Of a stretch of DNA of 64,000 nucleotides, positions 46,766 through 57,022 are shown piece after piece. The DNA is from Pseudomonas sp. CCC3.1. GTDB lineage: Bacteria > Pseudomonadota > Gammaproteobacteria > Pseudomonadales > Pseudomonadaceae. The position numbers were made by a program, and so were the translations under genes. The stretch spans positions 496,001 to 560,000 of the forward strand of contig NZ_CP133778.1 of NCBI RefSeq assembly GCF_034347405.1, written 5' to 3'. The notes below the pieces were generated by a model that worked only from the letters and a program-made list of their open reading frames with translations, ran no database searches and was not told the origin of the DNA. How positions within the stretch are numbered: position 1 is the stretch's first letter; every line of letters begins with the position of its first letter.

Positions 46766-47734
46766 TTAGGCCGGGCGTATCAAGGTCAGCCACGGGCTGT
46801 AGCGATCCACGCGGATCGGCAGTGTTTCCGCCAGTGCATTGAAGGCCCGGTCGGGGTCATTGAGCGGGTATACGCCTTGTACGCGCAAGCCGCGAACCTC
46901 AGGCGCCACACGGACAAATCCTCGGGTGTAGGGACGCAAGGCGTCGACCACCTGCGCCAGGGAGTCGTCCAGCACGTTAAGCCGGCCGCTCATCCAGTCG
47001 GCGCGGTACTGCTGGTCGCCGGTCTGCGGCACAATCCGCTGGCGGTATAACAGGGCTGACTGACCTTCTTGCAGGTTCAGTGTCATGCCGTTGAACAGCC
47101 GGGTTTCGACTGAGTGCTCAAGCACCACCACACGACTGGCGTCGGCTTCTTGGGCAACCAAAAAGCGTGTGCCAAGGGCGCGCACTTCACCTTGCTCGGT
47201 GCGAACCCGCAGCGGGCGGCGCGGGTCGGGCGCCACCTGAATCACCAACTCGCCACGGCGCAAAATCACCAGCCGTTGGTGCTCATTGAAATGCAGGTCT
47301 ACCGCGCTGTCGGCGTTCAAGCTCAGGCGGCTGCCATCGGCCAGGTTAAAGTCATCGCGCTGAGCGCGGCCGGTAGACAGGTCTGCCAGCAGCGAATCAC
47401 CCAGCGGGCTGCTGGCCCCCAGCCACAAACCACCGCCGAGCAGGCTCAGGCCGGTGATTGCACGCAATGCGTCGCGCCGAGTGGTGTGTGGTTGCAACAG
47501 CACTTGGCGCACTTCGCCCGCCTGCCCAGGTACACGCCGGTCCAGCGCCCGAACCGTATTGAACGAGCCGCCGAGGCGTTGTTGCAAGGTGTCCCAGGCC
47601 TGCACATGGGCCGGATCCGAGGCTAGCCAGGCGTTGAATCGCTCTTGCAGTGCAGAGTCTGGCGTGCCCGCGCGCAGCTTCACCATCCAGTCAATGCTCT
47701 GTTCGCTGATGGGGTCCAGGCGCAACTTGCTCAT
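46766..47734 (-). CDS. FecR-type anti-sigma/sensor protein
   Basis: A 322-residue FecR-family protein: cytoplasmic N-terminal domain (DUF4880, SIDWMVKLRAGTPDSALQERFNAWLA), one membrane span (near ALRAITGLSLLGGGLWLGAS), and a periplasmic FecR domain (VHLHF-like VDLHFNEHQRLVILRRGELVIQV). The ATG at 47734 overlaps the sigma factor stop as ATGA; the longer frame to 47758 is rejected. It relays the receptor's STN signal to the sigma factor. Confidence 0.92.
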   Translation of the reverse strand: MSKLRLDPISEQSIDWMVKLRAGTPDSALQERFNAWLASDPAHVQAWDTLQQRLGGSFNTVRALDRRVPGQAGEVRQVLLQPHTTRRDALRAITGLSLLGGGLWLGASSPLGDSLLADLSTGRAQRDDFNLADGSRLSLNADSAVDLHFNEHQRLVILRRGELVIQVAPDPRRPLRVRTEQGEVRALGTRFLVAQEADASRVVVLEHSVETRLFNGMTLNLQEGQSALLYRQRIVPQTGDQQYRADWMSGRLNVLDDSLAQVVDALRPYTRGFVRVAPEVRGLRVQGVYPLNDPDRAFNALAETLPIRVDRYSPWLTLIRPA

Positions 47735-48237
47735 CGTGATGCCTCGCTCAGGTAGCACTGGCGCAAGGCTTGTTTCATGTAGCGGCTGACTGTGCGTTCC
47801 GACAGCCCCAATTTGTGCGCAATTGCTACGTAACTCAGGCCGTCCAGTTGGCTGTACAAGAAGGTGGCCTTGACGATCAGCGGCAAGCCATCAATGGCCC
47901 GGTCGATGGCGACCAGCGCTTCGATCAATTGCAGTTGTTCTTCAGGGGAGGGCGCCACGGCTTCGGGGAGCAAGGTCAGGCGCTCCAGATAGGCATTCTC
48001 CAGCTTGCTGCGCCGGTGCCGGTCGAAAATCAAACGTCTGGCAATCGTCGACAAATAGGCGCGCGGCTGCTCGATGGTGTCAGGGTCGACCCGTGCGGCC
48101 AGCATTTGGCAAAACGTGTCGGCTGCCGTGTCCTCGGCATCCGCATGATTGCGTACACGGCGACGAATATGCTGCAGCAACCAACGGTGGTGGTCGCTGA
48201 AAAAAAAGCCCAGTTTGCGAGTCGAAGGAGGTTGCAC
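47731..48237 (-). CDS. FecI-type ECF sigma factor
   Basis: A 168-residue ECF sigma factor of the iron-starvation class: region 2 (HHRWLLQHIRRRVRNHADAEDTAADTF, YLSTIARRLIFDRHRR) and region 4 (LPLIVKATFLYSQLDGLSYVAIAHKLGLSERTVSRYMKQAL). Start is a GTG at 48237 with no good SD. It would drive the TonB receptor promoter. A Fur-box-like site lies at 48256-48278. Confidence 0.9.
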   Translation of the reverse strand: MQPPSTRKLGFFFSDHHRWLLQHIRRRVRNHADAEDTAADTFCQMLAARVDPDTIEQPRAYLSTIARRLIFDRHRRSKLENAYLERLTLLPEAVAPSPEEQLQLIEALVAIDRAIDGLPLIVKATFLYSQLDGLSYVAIAHKLGLSERTVSRYMKQALRQCYLSEASR

Positions 48238-48255
48238 CGGTCGGCTTTCCAGATG

Positions 48256-48278
48256 TTAGTGCGAATCGTTCTCAAGTG
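48256..48278. promoter_or_regulatory. Fur-box-like site upstream of the fecI-type gene
   Basis: TTAGTGCGAATCGTTCTCAA has the GCGAAT-N-(A/T)TTCTCA form common at Pseudomonas iron-starvation sigma genes. It lies 19 nt upstream of the sigma factor GTG. Confidence 0.58.
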
Positions 48279-48405
48279 TAGCGGCGATTTGATGGCTACT
48301 GCAATCACTGCTGAGCGAATCAAATGATCTGGGTCTCGTGATGGGTTTTACCGCTGAGCTATATTGGCGCCTGCCTGAACACCCCGACCTGATGTGGAGT
48401 CGCCT

Positions 48406-48807
48406 ATGAAGCACCGAGCCTTACTGACTTTCTTGCTGATCCTCAATGCCGCACTGTTCAGTGCTTGGGCGTCTGCGGCGGGCGATGCAGAAGCGGGCGG
48501 CAAGTTATTCACCAAGACTTGTGGCGGCTGTCACAGCATAGGAGAGAACGCCCGTAACGGGTTTGGCCCGCAATTGAACGGCGTGATTGGCCAGTTGGCC
48601 GGGACAGTTCCTGGCTATCAGTTCTCTGATGCCATGAAAAATTCAGGAGTGGTGTGGACGCGCGAAAACCTGGCCGCCTACATCGAAGCTCCGAAAAAAG
48701 TCGTGAGTGGCACGCGAATGATTTTCTGGGGCATCAGCGACCCGGAGAAAATCGAAAACCTGCTGGCTTACATCGAAACCTTTCAAGAGCAAGGCCAAGG
48801 CCAGTGA
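48406..48807 (+). CDS. Class I cytochrome c
   Basis: A 133-residue periplasmic monohaem cytochrome: signal peptide (MKHRALLTFLLILNAALFSAWASAAG), haem motif CGGCH around residue 39-43, and an axial Met in SGTRMIFWG. Overall form is that of cytochrome c2/c550 (NGFGPQLNGVIGQ). The ATG at 48406 has GGAG 7 nt upstream. It is divergent from the iron sigma factor and stands alone. Confidence 0.9.
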   Translation: MKHRALLTFLLILNAALFSAWASAAGDAEAGGKLFTKTCGGCHSIGENARNGFGPQLNGVIGQLAGTVPGYQFSDAMKNSGVVWTRENLAAYIEAPKKVVSGTRMIFWGISDPEKIENLLAYIETFQEQGQGQ

Positions 48808-49137
48808 TCACTGAATGTCTTTCAAGTAATCCTTGAGGTTCAACAGCGGCGCGTGCAGTTGCTCAAGGTTTTGAGCGTGTTTGACCCCCAGCGACAACCT
48901 GTGCAGCTCGCGCCCCATGGGCGTGTCTGCACCGCCAATAGCGTCCATGGCCAATTCGAGGCATTCGTCCATTTTGCACTGGATGGTGTCGAGATCACCC
49001 TTGCGCACCAGCAAGGCAAACACATCGCGCTGGTAATCCCCCATCACCAGATCGTCGCGCAGAATCGGACTTTGGCCGTCTGATTCGTAGGCGAGCTTGA
49101 GAGAGAAAAGAGCGACTGTCTCCAGCGGGAGTTCCAT
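48808..49137 (-). CDS. Hypothetical soluble protein, 109 aa
   Basis: An acidic, mainly helical protein beginning MELPLETVALFSLKLAYESDG, with MGDYQRDVFALLVRKGDLDTI and MDECLELAMDAIGG. No signal peptide, membrane span or Cys cluster. I do not recognise it. The ATG at 49137 has AAGGA about 10 nt upstream; the frame to 49200 has none. It is convergent with the cytochrome gene and the two stop codons abut. Confidence 0.65.
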   Translation of the reverse strand: MELPLETVALFSLKLAYESDGQSPILRDDLVMGDYQRDVFALLVRKGDLDTIQCKMDECLELAMDAIGGADTPMGRELHRLSLGVKHAQNLEQLHAPLLNLKDYLKDIQ

Positions 49138-49271
49138 GCTGCGGGTTCCTTGTGGTGCTTTAAGGGGCGGGCGATTGTAGCGTTCCTGGCGTTTTCCCAA
49201 CAGCGGCGGCTAAACGATCCTGTTTTAAGCGCATCGCGTGTTTTTGTGGCTGACGCGTGTCTGGTTTTTAT

Positions 49272-49284
49272 TTGGTAAGTCCAA
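49272..49284. promoter_or_regulatory. GntR (FadR-type) operator 1
   Basis: TTGG-TAAGT-CCAA, an inverted repeat with a 5-bp centre, in an AT-rich leader upstream of the dehydrogenase-uxaA operon. Its centre is 30 bp from that of operator 2, about three helical turns. Confidence 0.55.
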
Positions 49285-49300
49285 TTAGTGTTTTTTATAA

Positions 49301-49315
49301 ATTGGTCTTGCCAAT
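49301..49315. promoter_or_regulatory. GntR (FadR-type) operator 2
   Basis: ATTGG-TCTTG-CCAAT, a perfect 15-bp inverted repeat. FadR-subfamily regulators favour TTGGT...ACCAA-like sites, and such a regulator ends this operon (53303-54004). The non-coding stretch 49138-49497 holds only these sites and the leader. Confidence 0.6.
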
Positions 49316-49497
49316 ATTTTTGGCTGCGTGTAGTTTTCGAGCCGTGATCATCCCTGCGGCACTCAAGCCTGCACACAATAAAAGGAGATCCGGATGCCTT
49401 GTCTTGATCTCCCTTTGCTGCCGATCCCACCGCTATCCACCCCAGCCTCGTCTTGCCCAAAGCCCGTAGCCCATGTGCTATTGCCGGAGAATAAAAA

Positions 49498-50508
49498 ATG
49501 CTGACTGTGATCTGTAACGAGCCACGCTTGCTAACGGCTGTTCAAAGCCCGATACCCACTCGCCAGCCAGGCGAAACTCTGATCCGGGTCAAGCGCGTGG
49601 GGGTGTGTGGTACGGACCTGCACATTTTCACCGGCAACCAGCCCTACCTTGAGTACCCTCGGGTCATGGGCCACGAGTTTTCCGGCATCGTAGAAGCCAG
49701 TGATGAAGGCAGTGGCCTGGCCGCCGGTGACGTGGTCTACGTCATGCCCTATATCTCATGCGGCACCTGCATCGCGTGCAGCAAAGGCAAGACCAACTGC
49801 TGCACCCGCATCCAGGTACTCGGCGTGCACTGCGATGGCGCTTTTACCGAGTACTTGAGCGTCGCTCATCAATTCATCCACAAGGCGGTGGGGGTGTCGC
49901 TGGATCAGGCGGCAATGATCGAGTTTCTGTCCATCGGAGCCCATGCGGTGCGCCGCTCCAACCTTCAGGCCGGGCAGCGCGTGCTGGTGGTTGGAACCGG
50001 CCCCATTGGTATGGCCGCGGCCATTTTTGCCGGGCTGCGTGGCGCGAAAGTCACGGTGCTCGACACCCGTCAAGACCGCTTGGATTTTTGCCACAAGCAC
50101 CTGGATATTCACGCCGCAGTGAAAATCGGCGATGGCGATAAAGGCGCATTGGCCGACCTCACCGATGGCGACTTTTTTGACGTTGTTTTCGACGCCACCG
50201 GCAACGCCCGGGCCATGGAACGCGGCTTTGAATTTATCGCCCACGGCGGCACCTACGTGATGATTTCGGTCGTGCGTGACTCCATCACCTTTTCCGACCC
50301 CGAGTTCCATAAGCGTGAAGCCACCCTGATGGGCAGCCGCAACGCGACCGTCGAAGACTTCCGCTACGTGGAGCAATGCCTGCGCGATGGTTTGATCCCG
50401 GACCAGGCATTGAACACTCACCGCATCTCGCTCAGCGAGGTCGTCAACGCATTTCCCACCCTGCTGGATCCGCAGCAAGGCGTGGTCAAAGCCATCATCG
50501 AGTGCTAG
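49498..50508 (+). CDS. Zinc dehydrogenase, probable L-galactonate 5-dehydrogenase
   Basis: A 336-residue medium-chain dehydrogenase: catalytic zinc residues in VGVCGTDLHIF and GHEFSG, structural zinc Cys in CGTCIACSKGKTNCC, NAD motif VVGTGPIGMAAA. It resembles the E. coli YjjN/LgoD type more than RspB. It starts with CGGAGA about 8 nt upstream. The next genes reduce tagaturonate and dehydrate altronate, so oxidation of L-galactonate to D-tagaturonate fits. D-altronate or threonine-type activity are alternatives. Confidence 0.82.
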   Translation: MLTVICNEPRLLTAVQSPIPTRQPGETLIRVKRVGVCGTDLHIFTGNQPYLEYPRVMGHEFSGIVEASDEGSGLAAGDVVYVMPYISCGTCIACSKGKTNCCTRIQVLGVHCDGAFTEYLSVAHQFIHKAVGVSLDQAAMIEFLSIGAHAVRRSNLQAGQRVLVVGTGPIGMAAAIFAGLRGAKVTVLDTRQDRLDFCHKHLDIHAAVKIGDGDKGALADLTDGDFFDVVFDATGNARAMERGFEFIAHGGTYVMISVVRDSITFSDPEFHKREATLMGSRNATVEDFRYVEQCLRDGLIPDQALNTHRISLSEVVNAFPTLLDPQQGVVKAIIEC

Positions 50509-50511
50509 CGG

Positions 50512-51651
50512 ATGAGCGATAAATCCTTCCCGCCGATCCTGCAGTTTGGCACCAGCCGTTTTCTTCAGGCTCACGTCGACCTGTTCGTGTCGCAAGCACT
50601 TGAACGCGGCGCTGCTTTGGGCACTATTGCCGTGGTCCAGAGCACTGACAGCCCGGCCAGCAGTGCGCGTACTGCGGCGCTGGCCAGCGGCATGCCGTAC
50701 CGGGTGCTGATTCAGGGCCTCGACAATGGGCAGGTCATCGAGCAAAACCTCTCGGCCTCGGCGATCAGCCATGCGCTGCATGCCGCCGAGCAGTGGCCAG
50801 CGTTGCGTCAGGGCTTTGTCGAGCAGGTCAAGGTGGTGGTCTCCAATACGGGGGATCGCGGTTATCAACTCGACGCGCAAGACACGCCTGCGCTGCTTGC
50901 CGAGGATGCCCCCGCGCCGATCAGTTTTGTGGCCAAACTTCTGGTGTTGCTGCATGACCGCTGGCAGCACAACCCTCACGCCCCGTTGTCGCTGTTTCCT
51001 TGTGAACTGGTCGCGCGCAACGGCGATGTGTTGCGTGACCTGCTGCTGGAGCTGGCGCGCAGTTGGGAGCTGGAAACTGCCTTCCAGACCTACCTGACGC
51101 ACACGTGTCGCTGGGCTAACTCGTTGGTCGATCGCATCGTTTCACAAGCGCTGGACCCGGTGGGAGCGGTGGCTGAACCCTATGCGTTGTGGGCCATCGA
51201 GCGCCAGGAAGGGTTGATTCTGCCCTGTAGCCACGAAGCCATTGTGCTGACCGATGACCTCGACCATTACGAGCGCCTCAAGCTGTTTACCCTGAATCTG
51301 GGGCACAGCTACCTGGCCGAGCGCTGGATCAGTGATGCGCGGCCCGAACACGAAACCGTGTACCAGGCCATGCACAGCCCGGCATTGCGCGCCGATCTGG
51401 AAACACTGTGGGCCAGCGAAGTGCTCCCGGTCTTCGCCGCGCTTGGCCAGTTTGACGCTGCCCAGCGCTACGTCGACAGCGTGCGCGAGCGCTTTGCCAA
51501 CCCGTTTTTGCAGCACCGCCTGGCCGATATTGCCGCTAACCATAAAGACAAGAAAAAGCGCCGCCTGCTGCCCTTGGTCGAGCTCGCTGCGCAGATTGCG
51601 CCGGGCCTTGAGCAACCGATGTTGCGGGCCGCCCTGCAAAGCCAGCACTGA
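50512..51651 (+). CDS. Mannitol dehydrogenase-family reductase, tagaturonate reductase-like
   Basis: A 379-residue polyol dehydrogenase-family protein. N-terminal NAD region ILQFGTSRFLQAHVDLFVSQA; VVVSNTGDRGYQL in place of the UxaB NTTEAG motif; catalytic block KLFTLNLGHSYLAERW. It is about 100 residues shorter than UxaB or UxuB. It begins 3 nt after the dehydrogenase stop. Before uxaA the expected reaction is D-tagaturonate to D-altronate with NADH. Confidence 0.78.
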   Translation: MSDKSFPPILQFGTSRFLQAHVDLFVSQALERGAALGTIAVVQSTDSPASSARTAALASGMPYRVLIQGLDNGQVIEQNLSASAISHALHAAEQWPALRQGFVEQVKVVVSNTGDRGYQLDAQDTPALLAEDAPAPISFVAKLLVLLHDRWQHNPHAPLSLFPCELVARNGDVLRDLLLELARSWELETAFQTYLTHTCRWANSLVDRIVSQALDPVGAVAEPYALWAIERQEGLILPCSHEAIVLTDDLDHYERLKLFTLNLGHSYLAERWISDARPEHETVYQAMHSPALRADLETLWASEVLPVFAALGQFDAAQRYVDSVRERFANPFLQHRLADIAANHKDKKKRRLLPLVELAAQIAPGLEQPMLRAALQSQH

Positions 51652-51681
51652 GCGGCGCACCTGAACTGTTGAGGATCCACC

Positions 51682-53211
51682 ATGAACCTTGCTCTCTCAT
51701 CTTTACTTGTACTGACGGCAGGTGATGACGTCGCGGTTGCACGCGGCGACATCGCCAAAGGTCAGGAACTGTTCGCCGATGGCCTGAGGGTGACGGCCCT
51801 GACTGACATACCGTCGGGGCATAAAATCGCCCTGCGTGCTGTCAGCCCCGGACAACCGGTGCGCAAGTACGGGCAAGTCATCGGCCAGGCGACTGGCGCG
51901 CTGCACCCTGGCGACTACGTCCATGTTCACAACCTGGAGATGCCTGCGAGCAGTGCTTCGCTCTCGCTGGCCAACGTGTATCAACCCACGGTTTATCAGG
52001 CTGACGAGGCGCGTTTTGAAGGGTATGTGCGAGCGGACGGCCGTGTCGGCACGCGCAACTACATTGCAGTGATTGCCAGCGTCAATTGCTCGGCCACCGC
52101 CTGCAAACAGATCGCTGCCGCGTTCGATAGCGGGCGCTTGCGCGATTACCCCAATGTCGATGGTGTCGTCGCTATTACCCATGGCAGCGGCTGTGGCATG
52201 GGCGCCAAGGGCGATGGCATCGAGATTCTGAAACGCACCCTGCGCGGTTACGCCGACCACGCCAATTTCGCCGGTGTGTTGGTGATTGGCCTGGGGTGCG
52301 AAGTCAATCAATTGGCCCCGCTCATGGAGCAATTGGGCGATCGTCCTGCCGTGCTCAAGGCCAGCCTGGTGATTCAGGAAGCTGGCGGCACCCGTGAAAC
52401 AGTGCAGCGCGGCATCAGTCTGGTGGAGGCGATGCTCGCGCCGGTCAACAGCCAGCAGCGCAGCAGCGTATCGGCCAAGCATCTGTGCGTCGGTCTGCAA
52501 TGCGGTGGCTCGGACGGTTATTCGGGCATTACCGCTAACCCGGCGCTGGGCGCGGCTGTCGATTGGGTGGTACGCCATGGTGGGACCGCGATTCTTTCGG
52601 AAACGCCGGAAATTTATGGTGCCGAACACCTGCTGACTGCGCGCGCGGCATCCACGCAGATTGCCGAGAAACTGATGAGCCGCATTCATTGGTGGGAAGG
52701 CTATGTGCGCGATCATGACGGCGACATGAACAACAACCCATCCCCAGGCAATAAGGCTGGTGGCATTACCACCATCCTTGAAAAATCCCTGGGTGCTGTG
52801 GCCAAAGCGGGCGCGACGGGGCTGATGGCGGTGTATCAGTACGCCGAGACGGTCGAGCAAAAAGGCCTGGTGTTCATGGACACGCCCGGTTACGACCCTG
52901 TGTCGGCGACCGGGCAAGTGGCCGGGGGCGCGAACCTGATTTGTTTCACCACCGGGCGAGGCTCGACCTATGGCTGCAAGCCGACGCCGTCGCTGAAGAT
53001 TGCCACCAATACCCGGCTCTTCCAGCGCATGTCGCTGGACATGGATTTCAATGCCGGTGGAATTGTTGACGGTGAAGAGTCGGTGGTTGAAGCGGGCGCT
53101 CGGCTGTTCCAGCTGATGCTGGCAACCGCCTCGGGACGCCACACCTGCAGCGAAGAAAACGGGCTCGGCGATAACGAGTTTCTGCCTTGGCAAATCGGCG
53201 CGGTGATGTGA
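51682..53211 (+). CDS. uxaA: Altronate dehydratase UxaA
   Basis: A 509-residue full-length UxaA/GarD-family dehydratase: N-terminal SAF domain (residues 1-90), and a large C-terminal domain with Cys/His metal-binding segments (HGSGCGMGAKGDG, VIGLGCEVNQ, GLQCGGSDGYSG, FTTGRGSTYGCKPTPSLKIATN). It converts D-altronate to KDG. GAGG lies 7 nt before the ATG. Galactarate dehydratase is a paralogue, but the neighbouring reductase supports altronate. Confidence 0.88.
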   Translation: MNLALSSLLVLTAGDDVAVARGDIAKGQELFADGLRVTALTDIPSGHKIALRAVSPGQPVRKYGQVIGQATGALHPGDYVHVHNLEMPASSASLSLANVYQPTVYQADEARFEGYVRADGRVGTRNYIAVIASVNCSATACKQIAAAFDSGRLRDYPNVDGVVAITHGSGCGMGAKGDGIEILKRTLRGYADHANFAGVLVIGLGCEVNQLAPLMEQLGDRPAVLKASLVIQEAGGTRETVQRGISLVEAMLAPVNSQQRSSVSAKHLCVGLQCGGSDGYSGITANPALGAAVDWVVRHGGTAILSETPEIYGAEHLLTARAASTQIAEKLMSRIHWWEGYVRDHDGDMNNNPSPGNKAGGITTILEKSLGAVAKAGATGLMAVYQYAETVEQKGLVFMDTPGYDPVSATGQVAGGANLICFTTGRGSTYGCKPTPSLKIATNTRLFQRMSLDMDFNAGGIVDGEESVVEAGARLFQLMLATASGRHTCSEENGLGDNEFLPWQIGAVM

Positions 53212-53302
53212 CAAGCGCGCTGCTGAGTCGATTGAAATCGTAACGCCAGCGCACCTCGAACCCTGTGGTAGCCTTTGGCATCATTTCCTGGACTCAGCCT
53301 CG

Positions 53303-54004
53303 ATGGTCTCCTCGTCTCCTCCTTCAGAGCGCAAGCTCTATCAAAAAATTGCCGACCGGCTGCGTGAATACATCGTGCAGGGTGACTTCAAGGTCGGCTC
53401 GCGCCTGCCTCCCGAACGTGATCTCACGCAGTTGCTGGGCGTATCGCGCCCGTCGCTGCGCGAGGCGCTGATCGCCTTGGAAATTGAAGGCAGCATTGAA
53501 ATCAAGATGGGTTCTGGCGTGTATGTCGCTGCACGACTCAAAGAGGGGGGCGCACCCACCGTCACCCTCGGCGAGAGCCCCAATGAACTGATGCAAGCGC
53601 GTGCACTCATCGAAGGCGAGGCCATCGTGCTGGCCTGCCTGCACGGCAAAAAAAGCGATTATCGCTACCTGCAAGCGTGCATCGACGCCATGCGCGCCAG
53701 CATCCAGGCCAATCGCCCGCCCTTGGCTGACGACCGCAAGTTTCACCATCGACTGGCGAAAATGACCGGTAACTCAGCGCTGGTGCGGATTATCACCTCA
53801 CTGTTCGACGAGCGCCACAGCCCCATCTCTTCGCACCTGAGCGAACACTCAGAAAACCACGGCACGTGGGACGCGGCAGTCATCGAGCATCAAGCGATTC
53901 TTAGGGCGTTGGAATGCAAAGACGTAATCGCAGCGCAAACTGCCATGCGCCAGCATTTACTGCATTCCGAAGCACGTTGGCTGGTGGCGTTGGAGGCGGA
54001 GTAA
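53303..54004 (+). CDS. GntR regulator, FadR/FCD subfamily (ExuR-like)
   Basis: A 233-residue regulator: winged helix at 10-75 (LYQKIADRLREYIVQGDFKVGSRLPPERDLTQLLGVSRPSLREAL) and an all-helical FCD ligand domain with metal-binding His in RKFHHRLAKMTGN and IEHQAILRAL. It stands 91 nt after uxaA and probably represses the operon through the TTGG-N5-CCAA sites at 49272-49315. The inducer is likely a hexuronate or aldonate. No strong SD at the ATG. Confidence 0.87.
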   Translation: MVSSSPPSERKLYQKIADRLREYIVQGDFKVGSRLPPERDLTQLLGVSRPSLREALIALEIEGSIEIKMGSGVYVAARLKEGGAPTVTLGESPNELMQARALIEGEAIVLACLHGKKSDYRYLQACIDAMRASIQANRPPLADDRKFHHRLAKMTGNSALVRIITSLFDERHSPISSHLSEHSENHGTWDAAVIEHQAILRALECKDVIAAQTAMRQHLLHSEARWLVALEAE

Positions 54005-54125
54005 GCGGGAGTATCCGGGGGCTGATCGCTTTTGTGGACGTGAGCATTCTTGTATCCCGGATTTCTGTATTTTTGGCGGATACAAGCAGGGATACAGGAG
54101 CGGTAGAAAGCTAAATTTCAGGCAC
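54005..54125. other. Non-coding spacer with repeated TGTATCC words
   Basis: Holds TTGTATCC, GGATACAA and GGGATACAGG within 60 bp (54048-54100), giving short inverted and direct repeats. Such sequence is common near phage-type attachment sites at tRNA 3' ends, but no integrase or copy of the tRNA end is visible. Confidence 0.4.
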
Positions 54126-54152
54126 AAAAAAACCGGCTCAGTGGCCGGTTTT
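54126..54152 (-). terminator. Terminator of tRNA-Leu (bidirectional form)
   Basis: On the minus strand AAAACCGGCC-ACTGA-GCCGGTTTTTTT forms a short GC hairpin with a T7 tail, 44 nt after the tRNA. The plus strand also has a TTTT run, so it may serve the GntR transcript too. Confidence 0.8.
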
Positions 54153-54195
54153 CCTGTGCTGCGAGTCTTGTTAGAGACTTGCAGATACTGCTATT

Positions 54196-54280
54196 TGGTG
54201 CCCCGAGGGAGACTCGAACTCCCACTTCTTGCGAAAACGGATTTTGAATCCGCCGCGTCTACCAATTCCGCCATCAGGGC
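54196..54280 (-). tRNA. tRNA-Leu (anticodon CAA)
   Basis: 85 nt with encoded CCA. On the minus strand it starts GCCCTGATGGCGGAATTGGT, has the anticodon stem-loop CGGATTCAAAATCCG with CAA, a long variable arm (TTTTCGCAAGAAG), the T loop GTTCGAGTC and ends GGGGCACCA. The acceptor ends pair. It is antiparallel to queA. Confidence 0.95.
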
Positions 54281-54386
54281 TCAATGGCGGCGAAGTATAG
54301 AGATGACATTTAGGTCGGTCAACAACTTATTGGTCTATTTTTACTAAGTCCGTTAAACTCCCCGGCCCTGCTAGACGAAACCTATC

Positions 54387-56575
<2,189 letters not shown>

Positions 56576-56617
56576 GTTTCGGACCTTTAAGAAACAACAT
56601 TGCAACTGGAGTGCTTA

Positions 56618-56956
56618 ATGAGCTTTTTCATCTCTTCCGCTTTCGCGGACGCTGCTGCACCTGCCGCTGCTGGCCCTATGGGTGGCGGTTTTGAATGGAT
56701 TTTCCTGGTCGGCTTCCTGGTTATCTTCTATCTGATGATCTGGCGTCCACAAGCCAAGCGTGCCAAAGAGCAGAAAGCCCTGTTGGGTAACCTGCAAAAA
56801 GGTGACGAAATTGTTACCACTGGCGGCATCGCTGGCAAGATCACCAAAGTATCTGATGCGTTTGTTGTGATCGAAGTGTCTGACACTGTCGAGCTGAAAA
56901 TTCAGAAGGGCTCTGTTGCAGCCACGCTGCCTAAAGGCACGCTGAAAGCGATCTAA
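56618..56956 (+). CDS. yajC: Sec translocase auxiliary subunit YajC
   Basis: A 112-residue single-span inner-membrane protein: FEWIFLVGFLVIFYLMIWRPQAKRAKEQ, then the cytoplasmic domain GDEIVTTGGIAGKITKV. The ATG at 56618 has GGAG 7 nt upstream. It joins SecDF. Confidence 0.96.
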   Translation: MSFFISSAFADAAAPAAAGPMGGGFEWIFLVGFLVIFYLMIWRPQAKRAKEQKALLGNLQKGDEIVTTGGIAGKITKVSDAFVVIEVSDTVELKIQKGSVAATLPKGTLKAI

Positions 56957-56978
56957 GTTTCAACTTTTAACAATCGAC

Positions 56979-57004
56979 GGGGCGCGCAAGGCGCCCCGCG
57001 TTTT
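56979..57004 (+). terminator. Terminator-like hairpin between yajC and secD
   Basis: GGGGCGC and GCGCCCC (56979-56985, 56991-56997) form a strong stem with loop GCAAG, followed by GCGTTTT. The T-run is short, so partial read-through into secDF (attenuation) seems likely. Confidence 0.55.
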
Positions 57005-57022
57005 AAGCGGGCGGCGTGATTG

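Noticed and set aside
49756..51102. 448-codon minus-strand frame across the dehydrogenase and reductase genes
   Set aside because: Antisense to two coupled genes with clear motifs; crosses their junction without any gene-like feature.
51703..53214. 503-codon minus-strand frame over uxaA
   Set aside because: Covers almost exactly the uxaA gene in mirror frame; a codon-bias artefact.
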